Below, piece after piece: positions 56,601 to 64,000 of a stretch of 64,000 bases of DNA (position 1 is the first letter of the stretch; every line of letters starts with the position of its first letter). The DNA comes from Taibaiella sp. Its GTDB lineage: Bacteria > Bacteroidota > Bacteroidia > Chitinophagales > Chitinophagaceae. The position numbers and the translations under genes are program-made. Below the pieces are notes generated by a model that saw only the letters and a list, made by a program, of their open reading frames with translations, was not told where the DNA came from and ran no database searches. The DNA lies in the NCBI GenBank assembly GCA_019638495.1, contig JAHBTQ010000006.1:124001-188000 (forward strand). Direction: 5' to 3'.

Positions 56601-58423
56601 TTAAACGCCCCAGTCGTCGCAATACCTGAAGAGCTACTAGTAGCCCCAGTCAAATATGCATCTCCATTTGCAGAAACGGCAAGTGAATTGCGATTAAAGC
56701 TACTTTCTTCCCCCTCACCTCCAACATAAGTTGCCCATTCCCTTTCACCACTGACACCAAATTTCACTACAAAGCAATCTGAACCTGCAATTGTTTCATC
56801 GTCTGCACCAGTCGTGGCGATTTCACTCGGGCTGTAAGTATTACCGGCCAGCCATACATTCCCCATTGTATCAACTGCCACAGAATGCGCCACATCAGTT
56901 TCATTGCCACCATAATACGAGCCCCAAACCTGAACACCATCACTATCAAATTTTGCAATGAAGGCATCTTGTCCGGGATTATCCGGATCAAGCCCAACTG
57001 CCAACGTGGTGTCAAAACCATCCACAGTAGCAATACCATCCAAGCTTGTCGTGTTACCAGACAACCAGACGCTTCCGCTACCGTCAACCGCCAAAGCTAA
57101 CCCCTCCTCAGAGCCGCTACCACCGAAGTATGTGCCCCATAATCGTTCACCGGAGCTATTAAATTTAACAATGAAGGCATCTGGGTCGCTACTTAACACC
57201 TCTGAATGTGCACCAGCTGTAGCAATTCCGGTTACACTATTTGTCATCCCAGCAAGCCAAACATTTCCTGTTTTATCCGCACAAACTGAGTATCCATGAT
57301 CATTATCCTCCCCCCCATAGTACGTTGACCACAAACAGACACCGTCCTGATCAAATTTTGCAAGAAATGCATCAGAAGCCGTACCGTCGTTTAATGTTTC
57401 ATCAAATGCACCCGCTGTTGCAATATCAGATACACTTAAAGTAATACCTCCAAGAAAAGAATTCCCGTGACTATCAGCGGCCACTGAAAACCCCCATTCA
57501 ATATGGCTACCTCCAAAATTAATAGACCAGCCAAGTGAAGGATCGATGACGATTTCACCCTGAAAGTCAGAAACGTCGTAACTCAAAATGTTACCCTTTA
57601 GTTTGAATTTACTTTTAATCCGTTTACCGTCAACCTGATAGGTATATGGCGGTTGTTCCACGACATTCCCCATAGAGGTAGACGCAACAACAGAGCCATC
57701 CGTTGTCAACTTCACCCTTGAGGCTCCACCATATCGGAGTTTTATGTCCTCAATCCTACCTCCTTTGTTTACAACGAACTCATACTTTAGTTCTCCAGAT
57801 TTAACGTATAACACCCAATCTATGTTCGGATAAATATTTTTGTACGTTACGCGCCGATAGCTATGAGCCACGGATTGCACACAACGATTGGTGGAAGCTA
57901 TGTAGTACTGTGCGTAGTAGTTACATGTATCGTCGGCAATTATGGTAGCGTTTTCATTTGCGCCTACCAGCGTTACATCTAGGCGATGCATCGACCATGA
58001 AATTGGATTTTCATTGCCTGGCCATTTCATAGCATTACCTATACTTTCCCCACTAAATGGCATACGGCGTTTCAGAGCATCCGGGTCATCACATTTTGCA
58101 AATTGATAGTGGATAGCCCCGCTGCCTATAAAGATGTTCAGACCTGCGGCAGCTGCAAGTTTATATTGAACATCGCCCCTGACTTTATTGTACTGGTCTT
58201 TGACCTGTCCTACATTTTCTATAAAAGCTAATTCACGTTTCTCCGTATTCATGGCTGGGGTCATTTTGCTTCCCATGACCGACTGAAATACACCACTCAA
58301 CTTGGCTCCGCTGAGTGGGAGACTATTTGAACTGGCGCGCACGTCATTAGTTTTGGCCTCGACTATATTAGCCGCATAACCGAACCAAACAAGCGAAACA
58401 AATAACTTTATTAAATTTGACAT
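47615..58423 (-). CDS. Giant secreted mosaic protein with SBBP, NHL, LamG and BIG2 domains and a T9SS tail
   Basis: This is a 3602-residue cell-surface protein. Order from the N-terminus: signal peptide (about 1-23), SBBP-family leader domain (AFIENVGQVKDQYN ... GEIVIDPSLGW), about seven SBBP beta-propeller repeats (for example STYYGGENGDAGGAIAVDDS), BIG2 Ig-like domains, a first NHL beta-propeller set (about six repeats like NIYISDNFNNRIRRVD), LamG domain 1 (LVAWYPFSGNAGDSSGNGHH), BIG2, a second NHL set, BIG2, LamG domain 2, and then a long run of more than a dozen BIG2 repeats (GGTWSSSNTSVATVGSS type). The T9SS type A tail ends it (FSVFPNPSHGSLSV). BIG2 units are near-identical at DNA level in places. 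It likely acts in adhesion. Its C-terminal third is more GC-rich than the rest. Confidence 0.9.
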   Translation of the reverse strand: MSNLIKLFVSLVWFGYAANIVEAKTNDVRASSNSLPLSGAKLSGVFQSVMGSKMTPAMNTEKRELAFIENVGQVKDQYNKVRGDVQYKLAAAAGLNIFIGSGAIHYQFAKCDDPDALKRRMPFSGESIGNAMKWPGNENPISWSMHRLDVTLVGANENATIIADDTCNYYAQYYIASTNRCVQSVAHSYRRVTYKNIYPNIDWVLYVKSGELKYEFVVNKGGRIEDIKLRYGGASRVKLTTDGSVVASTSMGNVVEQPPYTYQVDGKRIKSKFKLKGNILSYDVSDFQGEIVIDPSLGWSINFGGSHIEWGFSVAADSHGNSFLGGITLSVSDIATAGAFDETLNDGTASDAFLAKFDQDGVCLWSTYYGGEDNDHGYSVCADKTGNVWLAGMTNSVTGIATAGAHSEVLSSDPDAFIVKFNSSGERLWGTYFGGSGSEEGLALAVDGSGSVWLSGNTTSLDGIATVDGFDTTLAVGLDPDNPGQDAFIAKFDSDGVQVWGSYYGGNETDVAHSVAVDTMGNVWLAGNTYSPSEIATTGADDETIAGSDCFVVKFGVSGEREWATYVGGEGEESSFNRNSLAVSANGDAYLTGATSSSSGIATTGAFKSTLGGSTDAFLTKFNSSGIKQWSTYYGGENGDAGGAIAVDDSGNVWVTGGTSSPTGIATSDAYDTTCDIDYQSAFLAKFSTDGELIWGTYFGDTTFGYSVAVDNGQNVIIAGTKGFFVDVSLGTEQDAFLAKFIVNPLPSGIEGALTVCAGAIATLTDSVSGGIWSSSDTGVATIDSASGIVTGIAAGTTVISYTVVGGSVTAVVTVNSLPDAGTITGSSSVNVGSTITLSNAISGGTWSSSNTSLATVGSSGVVTGISAGILEISYLVGNACGSSVVSASVTVIVFCGTTITTIAGTGTDGFDGDGYPATLHKLYSPADVVVDNSGNIYLADMNNKRIRKVAVDGTISTIAGTGVNGYSGDGGPATLAQLSNPAAVALDGAGNIYVAENGNSVIRKIRLDGTISTVAGLGTSGFSGDGGPATNAQLSYPKGVCVDNVGNIYISDNFNNRIRRVDTLGIITTVVGSGAAGFSGDGGMATAAALHWPEKIAVDAIGNLYIAENVNSRIRKVSAVDGIITTIAGNGDYGYNGDGILATSAQLNWPAGVAVDAAGNVYIGDYENSRIRKVGLDGIISTVVGNGTPGYGGDGGPATAALIYSPTGVCVNSTGDVFLSDPLNSTIRRISSSINIFGITGPSTVCAGSTITLSDTTGGGSWSSGSMSIATIGSTGVLIGVAPGTTAISYTVTNSCGEVHATKVITVNPLPDAGTITGPLSVDVGLTITLADTAAGGVWSSSNTSVATIGSSGIVTGIAAGTAVISYTVTNSCGSAVATLTITVAVAGTCYLPVSGLVAWYPFSGNAGDSSGNGHHGIVHGATLTTDRFGNPNSAYDFSDSAAVFGSAAQWIEVPYSSQFSTPAISVSAWVNARDFYWPGNSIHSSCVVSRWDGGCSSPNPSSYRMMINEGGIFEPGVVRSSSEFSSTVDSPSLTTNSWYHLVTTFSSDTIKSYINGILVKQEYAPGTINTTSTCLSISIGDNWAQNGHWYYFNGKIDDIAIYNRALTPSEVSLLYSGSASAGTITGPSTVTVGSAIALSNSVSGGTWSSSNTSVATVGSTGVVTGVALGTAVISYMVANSCGSASTSFGIVVNVPCSSIISTVAGNGTLGYTGDGATATAASINQPYGLCVDGSGNVFVAQYGNDVIRKISVSGLITTFAGNGVGSFSGDGGQATSASLNDPFDVTVDGDGNLYVAEYTTGRIRMIDTSGTISTFAGTTTGYDGDGGLATDAKLSLPRGVAVDHSGNLFIADWGNNRIRKIDASGIISTIAGTGISGYNGDGIAATAARLNRPTELAVDSSGNIFFSDAGNERVRRIGVDGIIQTIAGTGIGGYNGDSILATSAMLSDPEGIDVDLAGNIYISDNNNHRIRKVNASGMITTLAGIGSAGYSGDAGLATLSELHHPVGVAVDSHGNIYISDNSNSRIRLVSAGAYVAAISGTAVVCQGNSTALADSVSGGYWTTSSAAVATIDSTGVVLGVAAGTATISYTITNSCGSATATKVITVNPLPDAGNITGPSTVNVGSTISLADTAGGGVWTSSNTSVATVGSSGIVTGIAAGTAVVSYTVTNSCGSAVATFSLSVASPLPCYLPVSGLVAWYPFAGNANDSSGNGFHGSVSGATLTTDRFGNANSSYYFNGTSNFIQLPFAANTNTYSISLWVRPDALGSQMAMMGNDDEANSSRGFWLDGSGTPKVHNCHPYVPSSCTHILSSGAVAAAQWSHVVCAVSSGTVTFYINGVAAGTASGVESYGTNWRVGIKGVSTTQVPFLGKIDDIAFYTQALTAIEVLQLYQAGASAGSVTGAAVVCAGSTTTLSDTVSGGSWSSSNASIVIIGSTGVVTGVAPGTAIISYTVTNSCGSASATKIVTVNPLADAGTITGPDTVIVDSVISLVSSGSGGTWLSSNAGVATVSSSGVVIGVSIGTAIISYVVSNSCGSDTATKAIVVSSIAGCTEITGPSGTCIGSSVTLSASVSGGTWFSSAPSIATVGSVSGVVTGVANGTTNITYTLPSGCYAVQQMTVGLAPISGTPYVCIGTITELSHPVAGGTWSSSTSYYSSVDPVTGVVTGIHPGGYTTVTYSLVSGCSVSASIYTSNIVLNITGGLSTCEGATTSLSVPGYPGGTWHIADSATVFINMTTGVMLGIATGTMAITYSYGYCYTSAVATVNPVPASITGGSEVCMGSTLSLSCSTAGGAWSSSNTAKATVDGSGTVTGVASGTATISYALGTGCAATKVVTVGGMPAAISGTTTLCEGATTTLSCTSTGGTWSSSATGTADVTSTVVTGVASYALISGIAAGGATISYNYPGGCVQTVNVTVAAPPASIGGTLDICVGGTSTLTGGGGGTWSSSTTTVATIGSSTGIATGSSAGTSTITYRTSATCYTTSVVTVSVPAAISGAASVCKTYTTTFTHAVGGGTWSSSNAAVASVDASGVVTGVLAGSATITYNISTGCYAVKTIYVYNNPTAITGTASVCAGANTTLTGATGTTAVWSSSNGSVATVGSSSGVVTGVAAGNADITFTATATGCFSTRNVTVNEAPTAITGASTLCVGADETYMSTPTGGAWSSTAPTVGSINATTGIATGRAAGGTSIKYTLSNGCYVLKAVTVTALPGGITGTSIVCVGNSVVLTAASAGSTWSTSAAGTASITATTTSTATVAGISAGVANISYTNAAGCYRTYAVTVNAALADIAGDDIVCSTGTITLTDATTGGTWSSNATGKVSVGATTGIATGGATLGTAVISYKVGAGCYTTKSITNNAALPSILGGGTNMCSGADGAVTLTNAVSGGTWSSSNTSVAVVDGTTGVVTGVLMGGSNTYVYITYATSAGCTKVRSMLVKPQPIITGAEEVSVGSTTAMTGSPTTGTWGTSAATIANITGAGVVIGVSAGSATISYTLAGCVNTKGITVTGTASRPAGMTEEAVTLFSVFPNPSHGSLSVSTGVAGTFTIYTVDGKTVATRQLNEGLSDVGMPVGLSAGIYMCYFSGVDGSKQTARLIYEP

Positions 58424-58648
58424 AGATTATATCTTTATAAGGCCGGGCTAAAGTAGTAATTATATTCTATATATTCTCATCCAACTCCGGCCATGACTTC
58501 CCAAACTATACCGCAAAAAAGCCACCAGTGCCAGGCCACCTAGCATGCCACCAGCTAAAGATTCGATTCTACAATCTACCCGGTATAGATAGGCCGGATA
58601 TTCCGCCGCAGGAACGGCAATATGATTTAAGGTCACAGTTCGGATAGG

Positions 58649-58935
58649 TGTAAGTACCCCTTAAGAGCGGACAGTTTAAAATTGGACTAAAAGTCAATAA
58701 TTTTAAATTGTCAGGTATGAAAAGTACATGACTTACAGAGTGACAAATTGTCAAGGCCCTCAAAGAACATGAGGCAGGCAGAAAGGCAGAAGACCTTTGT
58801 CCCATTAACGGTGTGGACGAAGAGCAGGCTTTTGTGTGCCTGGAGAAAGGCAAGGGCAAAAGCTATGGGAGCATAGTCAAGGCACTGGGGGTGAGCCGGC
58901 AGGCTGTGGCCGAAAGGGGGAAGCGGTGCGGGTGA
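58649..58935 (+). pseudogene. Decayed IS3-family orfA remnant with left inverted repeat
   Basis: TGTAAGTACCCC begins an IS3-type left end (58649-58673). From the ATG at 58717 the translation reads MKST-stop-LTE-stop-QIVKALKEHEAGRKAEDLC, which aligns with IS3 OrfA starts (MKKTRFTESQIVK) once two stops are ignored. The frame then continues into an HTH-like end (SYGSIVKALGVSRQAVAE) before TGA at 58933-58935. No orfB is present. A 14-bp near-perfect hairpin covers 58670-58712 around the start. The rest of 58436-59103 holds no gene. Confidence 0.65.
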
Positions 58936-59103
58936 AAGGATATACTTGGGCGACATATGAAAAGCTAAGAAGGGTATCTTTTGCACTTTGTGAGGCGAAT
59001 ATTACAATATTATTGTTTTTGCATACTTTTGACACCTTATTTATCGCTTGTTGAATACCTTTACATCAGTAAACGCTCAAACCAAATTTACTAACGCTAT
59101 AAA

Positions 59104-59349
59104 ATGAACTTCATGAAAACGATAGTTTTAGGGTTCTGCGGCCTGGTAAATAATATAAGTTCTGCTTTTGAAGGACGACTGGGCGCATCCAATCCAGAGA
59201 TGGCCAAGATGAGGGCAGAAGTGATGCACGGAGAGATACCAGGCATAGCCGAAGACAGGTCTAATTTGAGGAATGATGGCAAGAATATCGTAGGCGACAT
59301 TAAGAAAGCGTACGATGAATATCTTGAAGATCATCCTCAATATAGATAA
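59104..59349 (+). CDS. Small hypothetical protein
   Basis: This 81-residue protein has a hydrophobic N-terminal start (MNFMKTIVLGFCGLVNNISS) and a charged helical end (DIKKAYDEYLEDHPQY). I recognise no family. Its stop is followed 3 nt later by the start of the DUF2335-type gene, so the two are probably an operon. Confidence 0.6.
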   Translation: MNFMKTIVLGFCGLVNNISSAFEGRLGASNPEMAKMRAEVMHGEIPGIAEDRSNLRNDGKNIVGDIKKAYDEYLEDHPQYR

Positions 59350-59352
59350 CCT

Positions 59353-59826
59353 ATGTCTAAAGCGCAACGCCAAATCAAACACACCGATGTAAGACATGCC
59401 AACGCAATGGGCAGGCAAATTGAACATACCGAAACGGTAGACGATAACCTTTTACCTGAAGCTGCCGAAATAGAACGTTTGCATAAGATGGACCCCACCA
59501 TCCTGGAATGGCTAAAATGCAGGGCAGAGAAGGAACAGGACTGGCGACATGAATACCATGACTATAGGGCGGATCTGATTCATGATAATGAACGGAATAA
59601 TAGACTACTGAATACATTGGGACTGATTTTCGCTTTTATTATTTTCGTAGGAGGCATGCTATGCAGCTATCTGCTGATAATGAAAGATCATGTGCTGACT
59701 GGCACAATATTTTGTGGCGGGACGCTAGCGGCCGGTGCAGGTCTGTTTATCAATCGGCAGGGACAAATCAAAAAGCAAGCGAACCAATCGAAGGCAAACA
59801 ATGTGCAGCAAACAAATAACCAATAG
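59353..59826 (+). CDS. DUF2335-type small membrane protein
   Basis: This 157-residue protein has a long charged N-terminal half with the EKEQDWRHEYHDYRADLI segment, which resembles the His/Glu-rich motif of DUF2335. Two membrane helices follow (LGLIFAFIIFVGGMLCSYLL; GTIFCGGTLAAGAGLFI), and a polar tail ends it. Function is unknown. It ends before a strong terminator at 59894-59926 and follows a small gene with only 3 nt between them. Confidence 0.72.
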   Translation: MSKAQRQIKHTDVRHANAMGRQIEHTETVDDNLLPEAAEIERLHKMDPTILEWLKCRAEKEQDWRHEYHDYRADLIHDNERNNRLLNTLGLIFAFIIFVGGMLCSYLLIMKDHVLTGTIFCGGTLAAGAGLFINRQGQIKKQANQSKANNVQQTNNQ

Positions 59827-59893
59827 CCGCTGAAAATAGGTTTGCATTTGAAGTAATAAAAAAAGGCGGGCATCCAGCAATAGATGTTCTCAG

Positions 59894-59926
59894 AAAAAGT
59901 GTCAAGGATAGCCTTGACACTTTTTT
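59894..59926 (+). terminator. Strong Rho-independent terminator
   Basis: AAAAAGTGTCAAGG pairs with CCTTGACACTTTTT (14 bp, 4-nt ATAG loop) and ends in a T run. It closes the unit with the DUF2335-type gene. Confidence 0.9.
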
Positions 59927-59970
59927 GTTTTTGCGACTCAATTATATCATTATGATATAACCTTTGTGCT

Positions 59971-60522
59971 GTGAAACTGCAACTGGAAATATTCAACTAC
60001 TCGATCGGGAAGAATGAGGCCACAAAAAAGGCTGAAATCTTCATAGACGGGGATATAGTGGATGCAGCATCGCAGGAGTTTGCAAGGGACTGGTGGGGTG
60101 ACACAACCAGCGTATCGTACAAATCTTTCCGCAACTAGTTGCTGGCCGGTGGCTACACGGAAGCAAACATACACGTGAACAGCTATAGCGGCCACGTAGG
60201 CGACGCAATGGCAATGCACGACCTGATAGTGGACCTGAACACCTACAAGGGCTGGAACATCAACACCTATGGCTGCGTCATGCTATGCAGCAGCTCCACC
60301 TACCTGGTAATGGCAGGCAAGAACGGCGGGGAGGTGAGCAGCATCGACATTATCACGAAAAGCCTCCTCACAAGTGGCGCCGAAAAGGCGACAGAAACGG
60401 TCTTTATAATTGCCAAGTTGGTTTGCCTTCAAGTATTTTTCTATTATCACGGCTGGAACACTGTGGCACTACCCTCTGTACAATATCAGCATTATCTAAA
60501 TTCTGCGCTCAATAGTTACTGA
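59971..60522 (+). pseudogene. ClpP-like phage head-maturation protease, broken by an in-frame stop
   Basis: From the GTG at 59971 the frame reads KKAEIFIDGDIVDAASQEFA and reaches a TAG stop (60136-60138). It resumes in frame with IHVNSYSGHVGDAMAMHDLI and YGCVMLCSSSTYLVMAG. The layout is that of ClpP-type prohead proteases (the usual INSPGG and catalytic GxAxSAS). The NSYSGH and CSSS changes also affect the oxyanion and catalytic surroundings. After about 60340 the sequence loses resemblance. A second, still-open part (60139-60522) could be made separately but would lack the N-terminal strand. It is most likely a prophage relic. Confidence 0.65.
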
Positions 60523-61227
60523 AATGATTATTTGTCGGGCAGAATGAATATGGATTGCACAGCGTATTTGATAGTTCTAGCACGCAATTTCTATTTTAGC
60601 TATTTGAAAAGGTCGTCTCCAAATCTTTTTATGTTGCACGATGTAACTGCGATCTTTTTCGCGTTTCCTTAATAGGCCATGACAGAAAAGGTAAGCACAT
60701 ATATAACTCGCTTACTCAAAAAACTGCCTTTTACCTAAGGTTACTACTAATCTACCTTCTTCGCTTGTTAAGTTACTATCAGGGCCAGTTTTAGTTCCCT
60801 CGAACAGCACGAAATTGCTCTACGAGAGATTCTCTTGTCGGTTACGCTATTCGTAATACTGAATTTGCAGCCGTCTACTTAGTTAAGGAGGGGCAGAAAA
60901 TAGCGATGACGTCTTGGCTATAGGAAACCTGTAACGCTGAGAAATTTAGAAAAAAATCCGAAAAACAAAACCATGTTTTCCCGGTAACGTTCTTGTTACC
61001 CATAGATATATTCGCAACCTACTAACTCTTATGGGGCAATCTCTTTTCCCCAAATTGTTTGCAGCTACTTTTTGCTGTTTGTGACGTTCTGGAATTGACG
61101 TTTGTTGAGCTAAGTGTAGCTCTGATTCCCACGTAGAAAATGCAGATTCTGTGTGAGAATTATTGGACGCTCCTCGCCAACGGAACTTTCGTTCTTTGAT
61201 TTGTTTTGACCATGTAACTATCTAATT
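60523..61227. other. Intergenic stretch with no recognisable gene
   Basis: No ORF of convincing composition, RNA gene or repeat is visible. It presumably contains the promoter of the large gene at 61228, but I could not identify a clear TAnnTTTG box. Confidence 0.5.
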
Positions 61228-64000
61228 ATGAATATCCCATTGAAACGCGCTGCAAAGCACTTGTCACTTATTCTGCCACTACTTCTCATGTGCAGCGTAG
61301 CCTCTGCCCAACCAGGCCCGTTAACCCACTTAGGTTTACGAGACACGGTTTATGACCGGGTTGGCAATGTGTACCAACTATACGATCTCGCAGTAAATGA
61401 CACAGTAAGGGGGTACGACACGTTGGTCATCAACCAAACATGTAGCTGTGACGCAGGTTACTTCAGACTCTATTTTGAACCCGGCTGCGGAATGGAAGAC
61501 ACTACCATCTCAGCCGATACACTCCGACGTAATGTACTTTGCAGGGTGCTACGTGACCTGTCCCAATTTATTCAATCTCCGCTTACCAGTAACGGTGAGA
61601 AGGTAAATATTTGGGTTCGGCATAAAGACAATGTGCCGGGCACATCCGGAACGACTGCATATGGGACCTCGTTTTATTCAATTCCGTCTGTGTCATCAGT
61701 CTCAGGGATAGTGGATAATACGACCTGGCTCACCATTCACTCCGGCACAGACGGCTATGCCAATATAGCCAGTATCAATCCGTGGTTGAAGGCAACATCC
61801 AGCGCAACATTTTTTCATGCCGTTGTCGCTTTTGATTTCGATACCTATACCTGGCACACCGATCTTTCTTCTTCACCTTCTTCGGGCGATTATGACCTGT
61901 ATAGTGTTGCTCTTAGAGAGATGGCTCGAATCTTGGGAATCACCTCGACGATCAATAGTGGCGGCAACTCTGTACTGGGAATAAACCATCCATATTTTAC
62001 ACGGTACGACAAGTACCTCAAGACACATCATGGTGAATCATTACTTTCTCATACGGGTTCAAATGTGATGTATGGCTATCAATGGAACTCCGCACTTAAT
62101 ATTCCGGCAAATATCTTATCACCATACCCTTTGTCTTGTATTGACGACAGCACCATTTGTGATACCGCGATACAATACGACGGGGCAGTGACGTTGCCAG
62201 TGTATACGCCAAATTGTTTCCAACTGGGTTATAGCCTTAATAATTTCGAAGACATGTGTACCGGCACACCCGACCCAGCGAACAATAATCTCTACTTTAC
62301 GGTAAGCAATGTCACTTTTCCAGGGACTCTCAAACGGTATCTACAAAGCGAGGAGCGAAAAGTACTATGCGATATTGGTTACACTTTAGATTCAGTCTTC
62401 GGGGACACAAGCATCCTGTCCTACAAATATTACGAGAGTGCTGTCTGTAGTGGATATACCGTCGCTGGAACCAATGATGGACTGGATAGCTTTGGGGCGC
62501 CTTTGTATTTCTCATCGACAGATAGAAAAATACGATTTAGCGGACCGTCATTGGCGTTTGGAATACCAGGTATCTTAGACAATGATAGGAATGCCGATGC
62601 ATTTGAGGGGATGGAAATCGTAGCTGGGTATGGCACATTAAATCATACGAGCGGAGATGGAAGTACTGACATGTATTATGTTCCAGCAACTGCAGATTTG
62701 GAAACGATTCTAATACGATATGTTCCGCTGAATACATCCACTGGACAACGCGGAAACCTCACATACCTAGAATTAGCTCCCACTTTGGGTACATGTTACA
62801 CAACGGCTTGCGACTTGGTCGTAAATGGCAACTTCAGCGATGCGGAACATTGCGGTGTAATCGATGTACCCGGAGGCAACACCGAAGCTACGCCACCACA
62901 TGTCGCTGCTGCAGCGGCGAAAATATGCAATTGGAGCAATTATGCTGCAAGCGCTGACTTGTTCCGACACGGATGCGACAGCGTATTTCTTTATAATTTT
63001 TCCGGCATAAAACCTGACATCCCTTTTACATATGCGTCTGGTTGGGGGCCGGTCCCTTTTTACGACCATGACGGTGGCACCAGCATAAATTTTGTGGGTA
63101 TGAACTCGGGACGGGCGGCCTTTAACGTTTGTTCTAGTCCAGGTTGGTTCTTTGAAGCGTTACGAACCCAATTAGCAGCACCCCTCATACCTGGTGGGAA
63201 GTACGTATTAGATTTCTGGGCTAGAGTCGGGACAAATATGTTGCTCGACGTTACGCCTTTCTATATGTACAAGGACATAAAGATGTTGTTTTATGTGTCC
63301 CCAACATACCCTATTCTCCCAATCTACGAATCTGGATTGTGTGATTCGTTTGCCTTTCAACGGGCAAAATGGTCAGGCACAGACCTTCCGCTCCCCTCAC
63401 TTACTGATTCACTTAATGGGTATAATATACTCGCGCAGTTACCTAAAACGCTCAATGTCTGGCAACACAAACTAGACACTTTTACATATACCGGGCCAGC
63501 AGCTCTCTCTGGAACATCACAGTTCATTGTACTTTGCATTGACCCTCTAAGATCTGCTTTGGCGCATGGCATTGATACTTCAACAGACATACACATGTAT
63601 GGGTTTGTGTCAGATGTTAGTATTAAGCCACTTATTACTGACATCACTCCAATCACAGTTTGTCCAAACGACAGCTTTAACCTTCATCCCGATTCGCTGA
63701 TAATGGCATCAGGCTATGGAAGTTCTACATTTTTTGATACATTCGCATGGGCGCCGGCTTCCGGCTTAAATTGCACCTTATGTCCGTTCCCAAATGGTGC
63801 GGTATCCGATACGACTGTGTATACCGTTCATGAGTCGCTCTATGGCTGCGAACGAAAAGACACTGTTTTTACATTTCTGCCACCGTTTGTAGTTGCCTCC
63901 GCCGACACTCCTTGCTCAGATGGCACATTGCACCTGAGCAGCGCAGGAACATTCGGTGTTGGCACGCTCACGTACAGTTGGACTGGTAAAGATGGTTTTA
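61228..64000 (+). CDS. Large secreted protein with degenerate metalloprotease-like motif (partial)
   Basis: The 924 visible codons run off the window. The signal peptide is clear (MNIPLKRAAKHLSLILPLLL, then MCSVASAQ). The N-terminal domain (about 50-350) has the shape of a zinc metalloprotease region: DLYSVALREMARILGITS at about 223-240, where the expected HExxH reads RE-MA-R (Arg230, Arg234). Both zinc-binding histidines are therefore missing, and it is probably a non-catalytic binding domain. Later residues are Ig/PKD-like with many Cys (SPYPLSCIDDS; CPNDSFNLHPDSL; PCSDGTLHLSSAG). By layout it should end in a T9SS tail beyond the window. Confidence 0.75.
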   Translation, partial: MNIPLKRAAKHLSLILPLLLMCSVASAQPGPLTHLGLRDTVYDRVGNVYQLYDLAVNDTVRGYDTLVINQTCSCDAGYFRLYFEPGCGMEDTTISADTLRRNVLCRVLRDLSQFIQSPLTSNGEKVNIWVRHKDNVPGTSGTTAYGTSFYSIPSVSSVSGIVDNTTWLTIHSGTDGYANIASINPWLKATSSATFFHAVVAFDFDTYTWHTDLSSSPSSGDYDLYSVALREMARILGITSTINSGGNSVLGINHPYFTRYDKYLKTHHGESLLSHTGSNVMYGYQWNSALNIPANILSPYPLSCIDDSTICDTAIQYDGAVTLPVYTPNCFQLGYSLNNFEDMCTGTPDPANNNLYFTVSNVTFPGTLKRYLQSEERKVLCDIGYTLDSVFGDTSILSYKYYESAVCSGYTVAGTNDGLDSFGAPLYFSSTDRKIRFSGPSLAFGIPGILDNDRNADAFEGMEIVAGYGTLNHTSGDGSTDMYYVPATADLETILIRYVPLNTSTGQRGNLTYLELAPTLGTCYTTACDLVVNGNFSDAEHCGVIDVPGGNTEATPPHVAAAAAKICNWSNYAASADLFRHGCDSVFLYNFSGIKPDIPFTYASGWGPVPFYDHDGGTSINFVGMNSGRAAFNVCSSPGWFFEALRTQLAAPLIPGGKYVLDFWARVGTNMLLDVTPFYMYKDIKMLFYVSPTYPILPIYESGLCDSFAFQRAKWSGTDLPLPSLTDSLNGYNILAQLPKTLNVWQHKLDTFTYTGPAALSGTSQFIVLCIDPLRSALAHGIDTSTDIHMYGFVSDVSIKPLITDITPITVCPNDSFNLHPDSLIMASGYGSSTFFDTFAWAPASGLNCTLCPFPNGAVSDTTVYTVHESLYGCERKDTVFTFLPPFVVASADTPCSDGTLHLSSAGTFGVGTLTYSWTGKDGF

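Overview
The window looks like Bacteroidota chromosome, probably Chitinophagales/Chitinophagaceae. The evidence is several secreted proteins with C-terminal type IX secretion (T9SS) sorting domains, Bacteroidota-type promoters (TTG about 20 nt before TAnnTTTG), an E1 alpha/beta fusion dehydrogenase and a PGN_0703-type endonuclease. The genus is inference. All calls were read by eye from sequence, with no database search.

Region 1 (1-6.5 kb) is ordinary chromosome: a partial 2-oxoacid dehydrogenase E1 fusion, a VOC protein, a two-gene unit of a T9SS cargo and a collagen-like protein, the tRNA methylthiotransferase MtaB and tRNA-Lys(CTT).

Region 2 (6.5-16.6 kb) is an RHS/YD-repeat polymorphic-toxin-like operon followed by three secreted proteins. 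It is bounded by two copies of a repeat with an identical 38-bp core, the first lying just after tRNA-Lys. Region 3 (16.6-21 kb) carries small genes, an (AATC)n microsatellite inside a short upstream ORF that overlaps the next start codon, three 16-bp iteron-like repeats and a tyrosine integrase.

Region 4 (21-40 kb) is a defence island. It starts with a WYL regulator, then RmuC and a HIRAN protein. Next comes a three-gene unit: an HTH / methylase-like / specificity-domain / histidine-kinase-ATPase fusion, a receiver-domain protein and a protein of unknown function. Then come hsdM and hsdS, an AT-rich insert (two DUF488 proteins, a possible OB-fold protein, a caspase-like DUF6642-type protein and a PD-(D/E)XK nuclease), a PGN_0703-type endonuclease and hsdR. 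Four transcription units begin with the same promoter: an inverted repeat with 7-nt spacing, placed at a fixed distance before a -7-like box. This points to one regulator for the whole island, and the WYL protein is the obvious candidate.

Region 5 (40.5-47.5 kb) is a second mobile element. It has a second, paralogous integrase on the minus strand, a filamentous-phage gene II-like replication protein, a protein made of three viroplasmin/RNase H1 N-terminal domains, and small unknown genes. It resembles an integrated single-stranded-DNA phage or satellite.

Region 6 (47.6-64 kb) holds a 3602-residue secreted mosaic protein (SBBP, NHL, LamG and many BIG2 domains with a T9SS tail), an IS3 orfA remnant, a DUF2335-type membrane protein, a broken ClpP-like phage protease gene, and the start of another large secreted protein with a degenerate zinc-protease motif. 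The best candidate for an undescribed system is the methylase-like/kinase-like fusion with its receiver-domain partner at 24.6-29.2 kb.
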